Shown: positions 1 through 7,973 of the stretch, piece after piece
Position numbering within the stretch: the stretch's first letter is position 1
Layout: every line of letters begins with the position of its first letter
From: a bacterium
GTDB lineage: Bacteria > Patescibacteriota > Saccharimonadia > Saccharimonadales > Saccharimonadaceae
DNA: 43,681 bases
Direction: 5' to 3'
Assembly: GCA_030431855.1 (NCBI GenBank)
Contig: JAUIII010000007.1
Coordinates: 1-43,681, forward strand
Translations under genes and position numbers: made by a program
The notes under the pieces: model-generated
Seen by the model: the letters and a program-made list of their open reading frames with translations, nothing else
What the model was told of the DNA's origin: nothing
Database searches by the model: none

Positions 1-58
1 CGCTGACTCACTAGCGATCATCGGTATTATCGTGGCTATTATCGCGAAGTTTATCTAG
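1..58 (+). CDS. atpE: ATP synthase subunit c, C-terminal fragment
   Basis: The frame from base 2 to the TAG at 56-58 encodes the last 18 residues of a hydrophobic helix (ADSLAIIGIIVAIIAKFI). This fits the second transmembrane helix of the Fo ring subunit c, which carries protons or sodium ions through the membrane rotor. The gene is cut by the window edge, so the ion-binding carboxylate is not visible. It lies 8 bp before the b-subunit gene, the usual bacterial order c-b-delta-alpha. The identification rests on hydrophobicity and position more than on motif. Confidence 0.8.
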   Translation, partial: ADSLAIIGIIVAIIAKFI

Positions 59-66
59 GAGCTTAG

Positions 67-633
67 ATGATACACACGGTACTAACACAATTTGCAGAAG
101 CAGCCACGCATGGCGCGGAGACAGAAACCGCTAGCGGCGGTGTGTTTAGTGCGCTCGGCATCGATTGGCAGATGCTGCTCTTTCAGATTATCGGCTTTGT
201 CGTATTAGTGCTGATTATGGGTAAATTTGTCTACCCTATTCTCATGAAGGCAGTTGATGCTCGTCAGGAAAATATCGAGGAAGGTGCCAAAGCCGCCGCT
301 GAAGCCGAGAAAAAAGCAGTGGAAGCCGAAGCAAACATCGAGAAACTACTGAAAAAGGCTCGCACTGAAGCATCAGACATCGTGTCGACCGCAAAAGCCG
401 AAGCAACTCAGATGGTTGAAAAAGCTGAAACCAACGCCAAGACTCGTTCAGAGCGAATCGTGGCAGAGGCGCACGAAGAAATTGCCAAAGATGTATTGGC
501 TGCTAGAAAAGCACTAGAAAAAGACACGCTGAGCTTTGTGAAGCAAGCAGCTGGCCTGGCTGTTGCTGGCGTGGCTGACAGTCAGCTAGACGCTGCAGTG
601 GTAAAGAAAGCCGTCGCGGAGGCAAAGAAATAA
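67..633 (+). CDS. atpF: ATP synthase subunit b
   Basis: This is the peripheral stalk subunit (188 aa), which anchors F1 to the membrane and resists rotation. Residues about 35-58 form a single transmembrane helix. The rest is a long charged coiled coil rich in Ala, Glu and Lys, starting around VDARQENIEEGAK, as in all b subunits. It is somewhat longer than the roughly 156-residue E. coli protein, mainly through an N-terminal extension of about 30 residues before the membrane helix. An AGGAG-like site precedes the ATG. It ends one base before atpH and belongs to the ATP synthase operon. Confidence 0.95.
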   Translation: MIHTVLTQFAEAATHGAETETASGGVFSALGIDWQMLLFQIIGFVVLVLIMGKFVYPILMKAVDARQENIEEGAKAAAEAEKKAVEAEANIEKLLKKARTEASDIVSTAKAEATQMVEKAETNAKTRSERIVAEAHEEIAKDVLAARKALEKDTLSFVKQAAGLAVAGVADSQLDAAVVKKAVAEAKK

Positions 634-634
634 T

Positions 635-1015
635 ATGATTTCACGCCGTAAGCTAGCTGAATACGCTGCAGAGCGCCTCACTAAAGGGGATGCGGCTTCA
701 ACTGTGATGCAAGAATTAGCTGCGTACCTACTGGACACTGGCCGAAGCAATGAAGCCGAGCTGGTAGTTCGCTCTATCGAAGATGCACTACTCGCTAAAG
801 GCATCGCGCTTGTCACGGTCACGTCAGCACGCGCTCTTACTAGCGATGCAAAAGCATCGGTAGAACAGTTGGTTCGCAGTGAATTTTCACAGGTAAGCGA
901 CGTGATATTGCGCGAGGAAATCGATGTGAGCGTACTAGCCGGGGTGAAAGTTTCACTGGCAGGCGCACAGCTAGACACAACGGCGAAAACGAAATTAGAG
1001 AAATTAGGAGTATAG
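635..1015 (+). CDS. atpH: ATP synthase subunit delta (short form)
   Basis: This subunit joins the top of F1 to the b stalk. The C-terminal signature is clear: a [14 protein letters not shown] stretch followed by a Gly/Asp turn and a final TKLEKLGV helix. The protein is only 126 residues, while typical delta subunits are about 175-180. The missing part is from the N-terminal six-helix bundle that contacts the alpha subunits. The start follows the atpF stop after one base, so there is no room for a longer version in this frame. It is probably a functional reduced form and not a fragment, because the frame is intact and the operon is complete around it. Confidence 0.9.
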   Translation: MISRRKLAEYAAERLTKGDAASTVMQELAAYLLDTGRSNEAELVVRSIEDALLAKGIALVTVTSARALTSDAKASVEQLVRSEFSQVSDVILREEIDVSVLAGVKVSLAGAQLDTTAKTKLEKLGV

Positions 1016-1017
1016 AA

Positions 1018-2553
1018 ATGGCAGAGTTACAAGTAAAAGAACTTTCCGGTGAACTCCAAGCGGCTATTGCTGGCCTTTCACAATCTGAAGGACTTGAATC
1101 AGCTGGCGTGGTGATTCGTGTGGGAGACGGTGTGGCATGGGTACATGGCCTATCAAAGGCTGGCTACAGCGAGGTGCTAGAAATCGACACGAAGAGTGGC
1201 GTGGTCGAAGCATTCGCATTGAACCTGATGGAAGATGAAATTGGTGCGGTAATCCTTGGCGATGACAGCCAAGTATCAGCTGGTGACACCGTGCGCTTAA
1301 AGGGCGTGGTGCTAGAAGTACCAGTTGGCCCAGAACTGCTTGGTCGCGTGGTAAACCCTCTGGGTGTTGCTATAGACGGCGGCCCGGCTATCAAAGCGAA
1401 ACAAACTGGTAAAGTAGAGCGCGAAGCTATCGGAGTCTTAGGCCGAAAGCACGTGCACGAACCACTGATGACCGGTATTATGGCCATTGACGCCATGTTC
1501 CCTATCGGTCGTGGTCAGCGAGAGCTGATTATTGGCGACCGTCAAACGGGTAAAACTGCTATTGCCATCGACACAATGATCAACCAAGCCAAGCAAAAAA
1601 CTGGCGTGGTAAACGTATATGTGGCGATTGGTCAGAAGCTTTCAAAGGTTGCTCGCCTAGTAGAGCGCCTAAAGCAAGAGGGCGTGATGGATCAAACTAT
1701 CGTTGTGGCGACTGGCCCTGCCGACCCTGCATCTATGCTGTACCTCGCACCATATGCTGGTACTGCTATGGGTGAATATTTCCGCGACAAAGGTGAGCAC
1801 GCGCTGATGGTCTACGACGACCTGACCAAGCACGCTGTAGCCTACCGCCAGATGAGTTTGCTACTTCGTCGCCCACCAGGACGTGAAGCCTTCCCTGGCG
1901 ACGTGTTCTACCTGCACTCTCGCCTGCTCGAGCGTTCAAGCAAGCTTTCAGACGACCTAGGCGCAGGTAGCTTGACTGCCCTGCCGATTATCGAAACGCA
2001 GGCTGGTGACATTTCTGCCTACATTCCTACCAACGTGATCTCTATTACAGACGGTCAGATTTTCATGGAAACTGACCTGTTCTACCAAGGTATACGCCCG
2101 GCTATCTCTGCTGGTCTATCGGTTTCTCGTGTGGGTGGCGACGCTCAGACTAAAGCCGTGAAATCGGTGTCTGGTCACCTAAAGCTTGGCCTGTCGCAGT
2201 TCCGCGAACTTGCCAGCTTTGCCCAGTTTGGTAGCGACCTCGATGCCGATACAAAAGCGCAGATCGACCGTGGTCAGCGTCTGACTGAACTATTGAAACA
2301 GCCGCAGTACCAACCAATGAGTATTTGGGAGCAAGTTGCTTCTATCGTAGCGGTAGATTCTGGCTCGTTCGATGGCGTAGCTGTCGCGAAAATTAAAGAC
2401 GCGCAAGCTGCGATGCTGACGAAATTGCAAAAAGATCACAAGAAAGAAATGACCGAGCTAAACAAAGGCGCTGAAAAAGTAGAGAAAGATTCTGCCGTAG
2501 CTAAACTGATTGAAAAGACTGCCAAGGCTGCAGCGAAAGGTTTTGAGGGCTAA
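1018..2553 (+). CDS. atpA: ATP synthase subunit alpha
   Basis: This is the non-catalytic nucleotide-binding subunit of F1 (511 aa, normal length). The Walker A motif GDRQTGKT lies at residues 173-180. The family stretches [32 protein letters not shown] and the [27 protein letters not shown] signature region are all present. The start has a GGAG site and follows the atpH stop by two bases. It is followed after 3 bp by a small unknown gene instead of directly by atpG, which is unusual. Confidence 0.98.
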   Translation: MAELQVKELSGELQAAIAGLSQSEGLESAGVVIRVGDGVAWVHGLSKAGYSEVLEIDTKSGVVEAFALNLMEDEIGAVILGDDSQVSAGDTVRLKGVVLEVPVGPELLGRVVNPLGVAIDGGPAIKAKQTGKVEREAIGVLGRKHVHEPLMTGIMAIDAMFPIGRGQRELIIGDRQTGKTAIAIDTMINQAKQKTGVVNVYVAIGQKLSKVARLVERLKQEGVMDQTIVVATGPADPASMLYLAPYAGTAMGEYFRDKGEHALMVYDDLTKHAVAYRQMSLLLRRPPGREAFPGDVFYLHSRLLERSSKLSDDLGAGSLTALPIIETQAGDISAYIPTNVISITDGQIFMETDLFYQGIRPAISAGLSVSRVGGDAQTKAVKSVSGHLKLGLSQFRELASFAQFGSDLDADTKAQIDRGQRLTELLKQPQYQPMSIWEQVASIVAVDSGSFDGVAVAKIKDAQAAMLTKLQKDHKKEMTELNKGAEKVEKDSAVAKLIEKTAKAAAKGFEG

Positions 2554-2556
2554 GAC

Positions 2557-2763
2557 ATGGGAGATAGAATCGTTGTCAATGCGCCAGGCTTCGTTACGTC
2601 ACCGCACGCATTTCGTGTCGCAGAACCAATCCCTACTGATGAAAAAACTGAGCGAAGATTGCAGCTAATTCGAGAGATTGCTGATAGACTGCCGTTTCTC
2701 TCTACTGAACAGCTTGAGGAGATGAATCGATACCGTATGCCTGATGATGGAGATGATTGCTAG
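2557..2763 (+). CDS. small unknown protein between atpA and atpG
   Basis: This 68-residue protein matches no family I recognise. The N-terminal third (IVVNAPGFVTSPHAFRVAEP) looks beta-rich. The middle (DEKTERRLQLIREIADRL) is predicted helical and amphipathic, and the tail is acidic (PDDGDDC) and ends in Cys. A GAGGG site sits about 7 bp before the ATG. The stop codon touches the atpG start with no gap, so translation is very likely coupled. The gene is in phase with tight operon packing and is not a shadow of a larger frame. A role in F1 assembly, stability or regulation is inference from position only. Confidence 0.75.
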   Translation: MGDRIVVNAPGFVTSPHAFRVAEPIPTDEKTERRLQLIREIADRLPFLSTEQLEEMNRYRMPDDGDDC

Positions 2764-3626
2764 ATGCCTAGCCAACGTCAACTAAAATCACGCATTCGCT
2801 CGGTGAAAAATACCAAGCAGATCACCAAGGCCATGCAGATGGTCGCGGCCAGCAAGATGCGCCGTGCGCAAGATAGCACCAAGGCGACTGCACCTTACAC
2901 TGCGACAGCACGTGATATTTTGGCGCACTTGGCAAAACAAGGCGCAACGCGCAACCACCCACTGTTTGAACAGCGCGAAGTAAAAAATCGCCTTCTAATC
3001 GTGATCGCTAGCGATAAAGGTTTGGCTGGTGCGTACAATACGAATGTATCTAAACACTATTTGCGTGAGCTGTTGAACGACGACAAATCGAAGGTAAAGA
3101 CAAAGACTATAGCTGTAGGTCGCAAAGTCACTCAGTTCGCCACTCGACTCAAAGCTACAGAAATTGTCGGTGCGTATGAGGACTTGCCGGATGCGCTGGA
3201 AGGTCACGAGCTTAGCGCAACTCTAGGCACTGCCTACAAGATGTATGAAGCTGGCGACGTTGATGCCGTAGATCTGATATACACTGAATTCATATCTAGC
3301 ATCACACAGACACCAAAGACAGAGCGCTTGCTGCCTGCTGGGCAAGCCGGCGAGCCAACTAACGACGCGATAAACGAAGCTTTGTTCGAACCAAGTACGG
3401 AAGTAGTGCTGCAAAATGTAGTGTATCGCCTGCTGGGCGCACAGTTATTCCAGGCATTTCTGGATGGCCGCGCAAGCGAACACAGCATGCGTATGATGGC
3501 TATGAAAAATGCCACCGACAACGCCACAGATTTGATAGATGACCTGACACTGGCGATGAACAAAGCCCGCCAGGCAGCGATTACGCAAGAACTAGCAGAA
3601 ATAAGCGGTGGATCGGAGGCGATGAA

Positions 3627-3630
<4 letters not shown>
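2764..3630 (+). CDS. atpG: ATP synthase subunit gamma
   Basis: This is the central rotor shaft of F1 (288 aa). The N-terminal helix has the classic LKSRIRSVKNTKQITKAMQMVAASKMRRAQ pattern, and the C-terminal helix has SEHSMRMMAMKNATDNATDLIDDL followed by ARQAAITQELAEI. Both ends form the coiled coil that turns inside alpha3beta3. The central Rossmann-like part includes IASDKGLAGAYNTNV. The ATG follows directly on the stop of the upstream small gene, and its last codons overlap the next small gene by 4 bp (ATGA). Confidence 0.97.
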
Positions 3631-5208
<1,578 letters not shown>

Positions 5209-5209
<1 letters not shown>

Positions 5210-5631
5210 TGAAATTTGAGCTTGTCACGCTTTTAGGTGTACAGCTCGATCAAGAGGTGTACGAAGTACAGATTCCTACCGCCGATGGGCCGATAGGTGT
5301 ATTTCCTGGGCACGAGCCGCTGGTTTCGGTAGCAGTGCCTGGTGCGATTGCCGTACGCCATAAAAAAGAGGATGCCGACAACAAGCTCGAATACTTTGCC
5401 ATTGGAGGCGGCGTGGTAGAAATCACCCCCGCTGGCGTGCGCGTACTCGTAGACGAAGCCGACCGTGGCGATGACATTGTAGAAGCCGAAAGCAAAGCAG
5501 CCCTGGAAAAAGCGTTGAAGCTACGCGAAAACGCCAAAAACCAAGTCGAGCTAGAAAAAGCGACGGCCCTGATAGATCGTCACCAAGTTCGCTTGAATGT
5601 TGCAGGCCTGCGCCGACGACACAAGCGCTAA
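5209..5631 (+). CDS. atpC: ATP synthase subunit epsilon
   Basis: This subunit connects the rotor to the c ring and can inhibit ATP hydrolysis (140 aa, normal length). The N-terminal beta sandwich shows the family features GPIGVFPGHEPLVSV and YFAIGGGVVEITPAGVRVLVDEA. The C-terminal part is a two-helix hairpin (AESKAALEKALKLRENAKNQVELEKATALIDRHQVRLNVAGL). It is the last gene of the ATP synthase operon. It ends two bases before the tail of the convergent dus gene, leaving no room for a separate intrinsic terminator. Confidence 0.95.
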
Positions 5632-5632
5632 T

Positions 5633-6694
5633 CTATAGCGACCACTCCTTTAGCACCGCTCGTACTTCGGTGGTGTTTTTGGTATGCATCAGCTTGTCGC
5701 GTAGTTCGGCCGCGCCTTCAAAACTGTTTACATAAATCTTGAAGAAACGCTTTAATGGGTCGAATTTGCGTGGATGATCGGGTGTATCCCACTGGTCGAA
5801 GAGATCCAGATGTAGGTGGAGTAAGTTGATTAGACTCATCTTGTTAGCCTTTTCGTCAACAGAATTTTCTAAAACGGCTTCGCGCAGCGCTTCACTTTCG
5901 CCCGCAGAAGCAGAAGCAGAAGCTCTGGCTGCAGATGTTTTTGAAAATTTGTTGCCGATTGGCTGTACATTGCTAAAGCAAAAAGGATCGTGGAAGATGC
6001 CCCTGCCGATCATTATACCGTCGATACCAGGGTATTTTTCTACGAGCGCTAGGCCTTCTGTCCTATTCTCAATGTCTCCATTGACTGTGATAAGAGTATT
6101 TGGGGCGATTTCATCGCGCAACGCCAGGATTTCTGGTATGAGTTCGTGGTGCGCTGGAACTTTGCTCATTTCCTTTTTTGTACGCAGGTGAATAGTTAGG
6201 TTCACGATGTCTTGGCGTAGCAGGTGTGACAACCAACCTCTCCACTCGTCGATGTGCGTGTAGCCGAGGCGAGTTTTTACACTAACGGGCAAGCCAGCTG
6301 TCCTTGCAGCAGCTATTGCCGCTGCGGCAAGCTCTGGCTTACGAATCAACGCAGAACCGCCACTTTTGATGGCGCTTTTGGCTGGGCAGCCCATATTTAT
6401 ATCAATGCCATGAAAGCCTAACTCTTTACAATGCGCTGCCAATTGCTCCATGTCGCCAGGCTCACCGCCCCATATTTGGGCAGCTATCGGGTTTTCGTCT
6501 TCTGTGCGGATGAGTCGGCTACCGATGGCCTTCTCGCCCGCGTGCACCCAGCCGGTGGCATTGGTAAATTCTGTAAAAAAAATATCTGGCGAGCCAGCCT
6601 TTTTCACGACATGACGAAACACGACGTCGGTCACTGCCTCCATAGGGGCAAGAATAAAAAACGGCTTTGGTAAATCAGCCCAAAAGTTGGTCAT
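5633..6694 (-). CDS. dus: tRNA-dihydrouridine synthase
   Basis: This FMN enzyme uses NADPH to reduce uridine in tRNA to dihydrouridine (353 aa). The N-terminal FMN motif is LAPMEAVTDVVFRHV. The catalytic Cys lies in INMGCPAKSAIKSGGSALI. Later barrel strands read VSVKTRLGY, ITVNGDI and MIGRGIFHDPF, the last for phosphate binding. A helical C-terminal domain follows, with a low-complexity Ser/Ala/Glu insertion (SAARASASASAGESEA). Its ATG overlaps the stop of the upstream 89-residue gene by 4 bp. Which of the Dus subfamilies it belongs to cannot be read with confidence. Confidence 0.93.
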   Translation of the reverse strand: MTNFWADLPKPFFILAPMEAVTDVVFRHVVKKAGSPDIFFTEFTNATGWVHAGEKAIGSRLIRTEDENPIAAQIWGGEPGDMEQLAAHCKELGFHGIDINMGCPAKSAIKSGGSALIRKPELAAAAIAAARTAGLPVSVKTRLGYTHIDEWRGWLSHLLRQDIVNLTIHLRTKKEMSKVPAHHELIPEILALRDEIAPNTLITVNGDIENRTEGLALVEKYPGIDGIMIGRGIFHDPFCFSNVQPIGNKFSKTSAARASASASAGESEALREAVLENSVDEKANKMSLINLLHLHLDLFDQWDTPDHPRKFDPLKRFFKIYVNSFEGAAELRDKLMHTKNTTEVRAVLKEWSL

Positions 6695-6960
6695 GCGCTA
6701 AAACTAAGACCTTCAGGTGCATCCCTGCCTTGGTCTTCTTCGCCATGAACTTGACCATAGCCTGTTTGTAATGGTGAGAATTCACGAAATACAGCACCTC
6801 GCCCTAACGGTCGAACTCGTAGCTCTACAATTTGACGTCGTATATCATCAAACTCGGGCGATAGTATTCGTGCCATTTGTTGCGCGTGTGTTAAACCGCG
6901 CTCAGGTCGTGGCGGTGTGTTTGCATCTGGTTCAAATAATCTTCCGGGTACAGTGTTCAT
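6691..6960 (-). CDS. 89-residue unknown protein coupled to dus
   Basis: I recognise no family. The protein is hydrophilic, with a Pro/Arg-rich N-terminus (DANTPPRPERGLTHAQQMARIL) and an acidic/glycine-rich tail (YGQVHGEEDQGRDAPEG), and has no membrane segment. The 4-bp ATGA overlap with dus and the TATAAT promoter upstream support expression as the first gene of a two-gene unit. There is no good ribosome-binding site before its ATG; the leader is only about 24 nt. In size and position it resembles the two small ATP synthase operon proteins: short, charged and translationally coupled to a conserved enzyme. Confidence 0.6.
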   Translation of the reverse strand: MNTVPGRLFEPDANTPPRPERGLTHAQQMARILSPEFDDIRRQIVELRVRPLGRGAVFREFSPLQTGYGQVHGEEDQGRDAPEGLSFSA

Positions 6961-6990
6961 AATGATACTATCTACGCTTAATTACTAATG

Positions 6991-7009
6991 ATTATATCAT
7001 GGATGATAT
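6991..7009 (-). promoter_or_regulatory. promoter of the 89-aa/dus unit with palindrome over the -10
   Basis: On the minus strand TATAAT (6991-6996) lies about 30 bp before the ATG at 6960. The -10 overlaps a 16-bp palindrome, ATATCAT-GG-ATGATAT, at 6994-7009. No convincing -35 is visible 17 bp upstream. A palindrome over the -10 could be an operator, or could be chance in AT-rich DNA. Confidence 0.5.
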
Positions 7010-7011
7010 AT

Positions 7012-7054
7012 CGTCTCACACTGTACACAAGCTAGTTCTGTAAAGTGTGAGACG
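7012..7054 (-). repeat. long hairpin at the 3' end of GC-rich cassette 1
   Basis: CGTCTCACACT (7012-7022) pairs with AGTGTGAGACG (7044-7054). After one G/A mismatch, TACA (7024-7027) pairs with TGTA (7039-7042), giving a 15-bp stem with an 11-nt loop. On the minus strand no U-run follows, so it is not a standard intrinsic terminator, but it could mark or protect the 3' end of the cassette 1 transcript. Confidence 0.7.
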
Positions 7055-7066
7055 GACAGGAATGAT
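7055..7066 (+). repeat. 12-bp inverted repeat, left copy
   Basis: GACAGGAATGAT occurs here, and its exact reverse complement occurs at 7832-7843. The two copies lie at the two edges of the GC-rich segment. They could be terminal inverted repeats of an inserted element, or the two strands of a helix that closes a large RNA. Confidence 0.7.
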
Positions 7067-7130
7067 GCGTTGTAGCTGGTGTGCTACAGAGACCTGATTT
7101 TACGCCGTAGCGTCCGTCACGAACAGCTGC

Positions 7131-7295
7131 TCACTTGACCTTGCTGGCGATACTCGCCAGGAAGGCCCGCACACAGGCCATGTTGGTCTTGGTCTGGAGG
7201 AACTTGTAGTAGCTGTCACTGGTCGAGATGTCGGTCTTCTCAGACAGCACGTCGAAGGCCTTGCCATAGGCCGACTTGCAGCCAGGCTTGCACAT
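7131..7295 (-). CDS. 54-residue cysteine-containing small protein in GC-rich cassette 1
   Basis: The protein begins MCKPGCKSAYGKAFDVLSEK and ends ASIASKVK. It has three cysteines and no membrane segment, and I recognise no family. Coding is supported by a strong AGGAGG site 9 bp before the ATG and by codon periodicity: 48 of 54 third positions are G or C, while first and second positions are near half. This is unlike the surrounding genes. The ribosome site lies inside a hairpin (7303-7319), so translation may be switched by refolding of the leader. In the same phase an open frame extends further upstream, but it runs through the hairpin region and lacks a start signal, so I choose the ATG at 7295. 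Foreign origin is likely from composition. Confidence 0.7.
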   Translation of the reverse strand: MCKPGCKSAYGKAFDVLSEKTDISTSDSYYKFLQTKTNMACVRAFLASIASKVK

Positions 7296-7302
7296 AGCGA
7301 TC

Positions 7303-7319
7303 CACCTCCTCTCGAGGTG
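7303..7319 (-). promoter_or_regulatory. hairpin sequestering the ribosome-binding site
   Basis: On the minus strand CACCTC pairs with GAGGTG across a 5-nt GAGAG loop. The 3' arm contains most of the AGGAGG ribosome site (7305-7310) of the 54-codon gene. Such pairing would block ribosome entry unless another structure or ligand opens it. Confidence 0.6.
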
Positions 7320-7374
7320 TCGAAAGCCCACGCGGACGGTCCGCGTGAGGGTGGTGCATGTAAAGCTTTGGGGT

Positions 7375-7411
7375 GGCAGGTGCGCAGGGTATCTAATCCT
7401 ACGCACCTGCC
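7375..7411 (-). ncRNA. hairpin displaying the 16S rRNA helix-24 (790) loop sequence
   Basis: On the minus strand a 10-bp stem (GGCAGGTGCG with CGCACCTGCC), one U-G pair and AGG/CCT pairs carry a nine-base loop ATTAGATAC. The 15-nt string AGGATTAGATACCCT (complement of 7386-7400) is identical to the near-universal tip of helix 24 of 16S rRNA (E. coli about 784-798). It also occupies the same stem-loop position. No other part of 16S rRNA is recognisable around it, and the supporting stem is different. Confidence 0.7.
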
Positions 7412-7831
7412 CATCGGCTGCCGTCATGGGGGCCGGCTCGCCGATGCTCGGTGAAACCCCGGGCACCGAGTCTATACCAAGCAACTGCTTGGAAGCTCGG
7501 ACCGAGTGGCGCACGGGGGCAGGCCCGCACGCCACTCGGCCGTGAATACTCGTCCGGTAGGCTAGCTCCTTCAGAAAGGAGGTGTAGGGAGCTGCACGGG
7601 GACGAGCCCTGCGACGCCGGAGCGTCGGAGGTTTTTGCGGCACACGAATGTACCAAAGCTTACGCGAGCACGATGGGTGTCAGCAGGACCACCGTGCTCG
7701 CGCCCTCTCGTCAGGCGGCTGAGCCGTCGAGAGGGGCGATGCAGCGGCAATCCGCTCAGAAGTGCTACCCGCGGGGGTGCGGGTTGTTCACGCGCTCCAG
7801 GGGCTTTCCAGCAGCATCTACCTTTATTGCA

Positions 7832-7843
7832 ATCATTCCTGTC
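7832..7843 (-). repeat. 12-bp inverted repeat, right copy
   Basis: This is the exact reverse complement of 7055-7066, located where the sequence returns from GC-rich to ordinary composition. On the minus-strand transcript it is the 5' partner of the possible closing helix. Confidence 0.7.
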
Positions 7844-7870
7844 TCTTAAAGTGCATTTAGAGCAGGAAAC

Positions 7871-7918
7871 GAGCAGATAGTGACATACGAACAGCGGCTC
7901 ATATACTACTATCTGCTC
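7871..7918 (-). repeat. hairpin at the 5' end of the cassette 1 transcript
   Basis: GAGCAGATAGT (7871-7881) pairs perfectly with ACTATCTGCTC (7908-7918). Inside, a 3x3 internal loop is followed by six more pairs (ATATGA with TCGTAT, one wobble, minus strand). It would form about 19 nt after the predicted transcription start. It is the first structure of the transcript and also lies just downstream of the uvrD stop codon. Confidence 0.7.
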
Positions 7919-7943
7919 ATCTCTACCACCTAAAGCATGTATT

Positions 7944-7973
7944 ATTGTAACACTTTATATACTAATCTGTCAA
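7944..7973 (-). promoter_or_regulatory. promoter of cassette 1, embedded in the end of the helicase gene
   Basis: On the minus strand TTGACA (7968-7973) and TACAAT (7944-7949) are separated by 18 bp. The -35 hexamer is also the coding sequence for the last residues of the helicase (LLTD). Predicted start is near 7937. Because readthrough from the helicase gene is possible, the promoter gives independent expression of the cassette. Confidence 0.65.

Larger units (their letters stand above)
7012..7937 (-). ncRNA. predicted large structured RNA / structured leader (GC-rich cassette 1)
   Basis: On the minus strand a promoter at 7944-7973 would start a transcript near 7937. Within it I find more than a dozen perfect or near-perfect hairpins: 7871-7918, 7767-7784, 7703-7735, 7663-7702, 7612-7627 (a UUCG-class UCCG tetraloop on the minus strand), 7502-7539, 7375-7411, 7329-7347, 7303-7319, 7144-7160, 7071-7088 and 7012-7054. 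A 12-bp inverted repeat (7055-7066 with 7832-7843) would close the whole body as a long-range helix. The region is far richer in G+C than its flanks. No long reading frame upstream of the 54-codon gene shows coding periodicity. I recognise no tmRNA, RNase P or other catalogued RNA motif. Whether it is a free RNA or the leader of the 54-aa gene is open. Confidence 0.6.

Noticed and set aside
586-978. Antisense frame over atpH, and many similar frames over atpA, atpD and other genes
   Set aside because: These are shadows of well-supported genes with no start signals of their own.
7131-7643. Long open frame (170 codons) through cassette 1 on the minus strand
   Set aside because: Only the last 54 codons show third-position GC bias and have a ribosome site. 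The upstream part is a series of hairpins, and long frames in several phases are expected in GC-rich DNA.
7663-7702. T-box riboswitch (GGTGGTCC in a hairpin)
   Set aside because: The consensus AGGGTGGNACCGCG is not matched, and there is no downstream aminoacyl-tRNA synthetase or amino-acid gene.
7300-7800. A fragmented 16S rRNA or an rRNA pseudogene in cassette 1
   Set aside because: Only the helix-24 tip matches. I find no 530-loop, no 1400-region and no 900-region sequence, and the stems differ.
7300-7800. Integron attC-like cassette array
   Set aside because: Hairpins are frequent, but I see no repeated core sites of RYYYAAC/GTTRRRY type and no integrase in the window.
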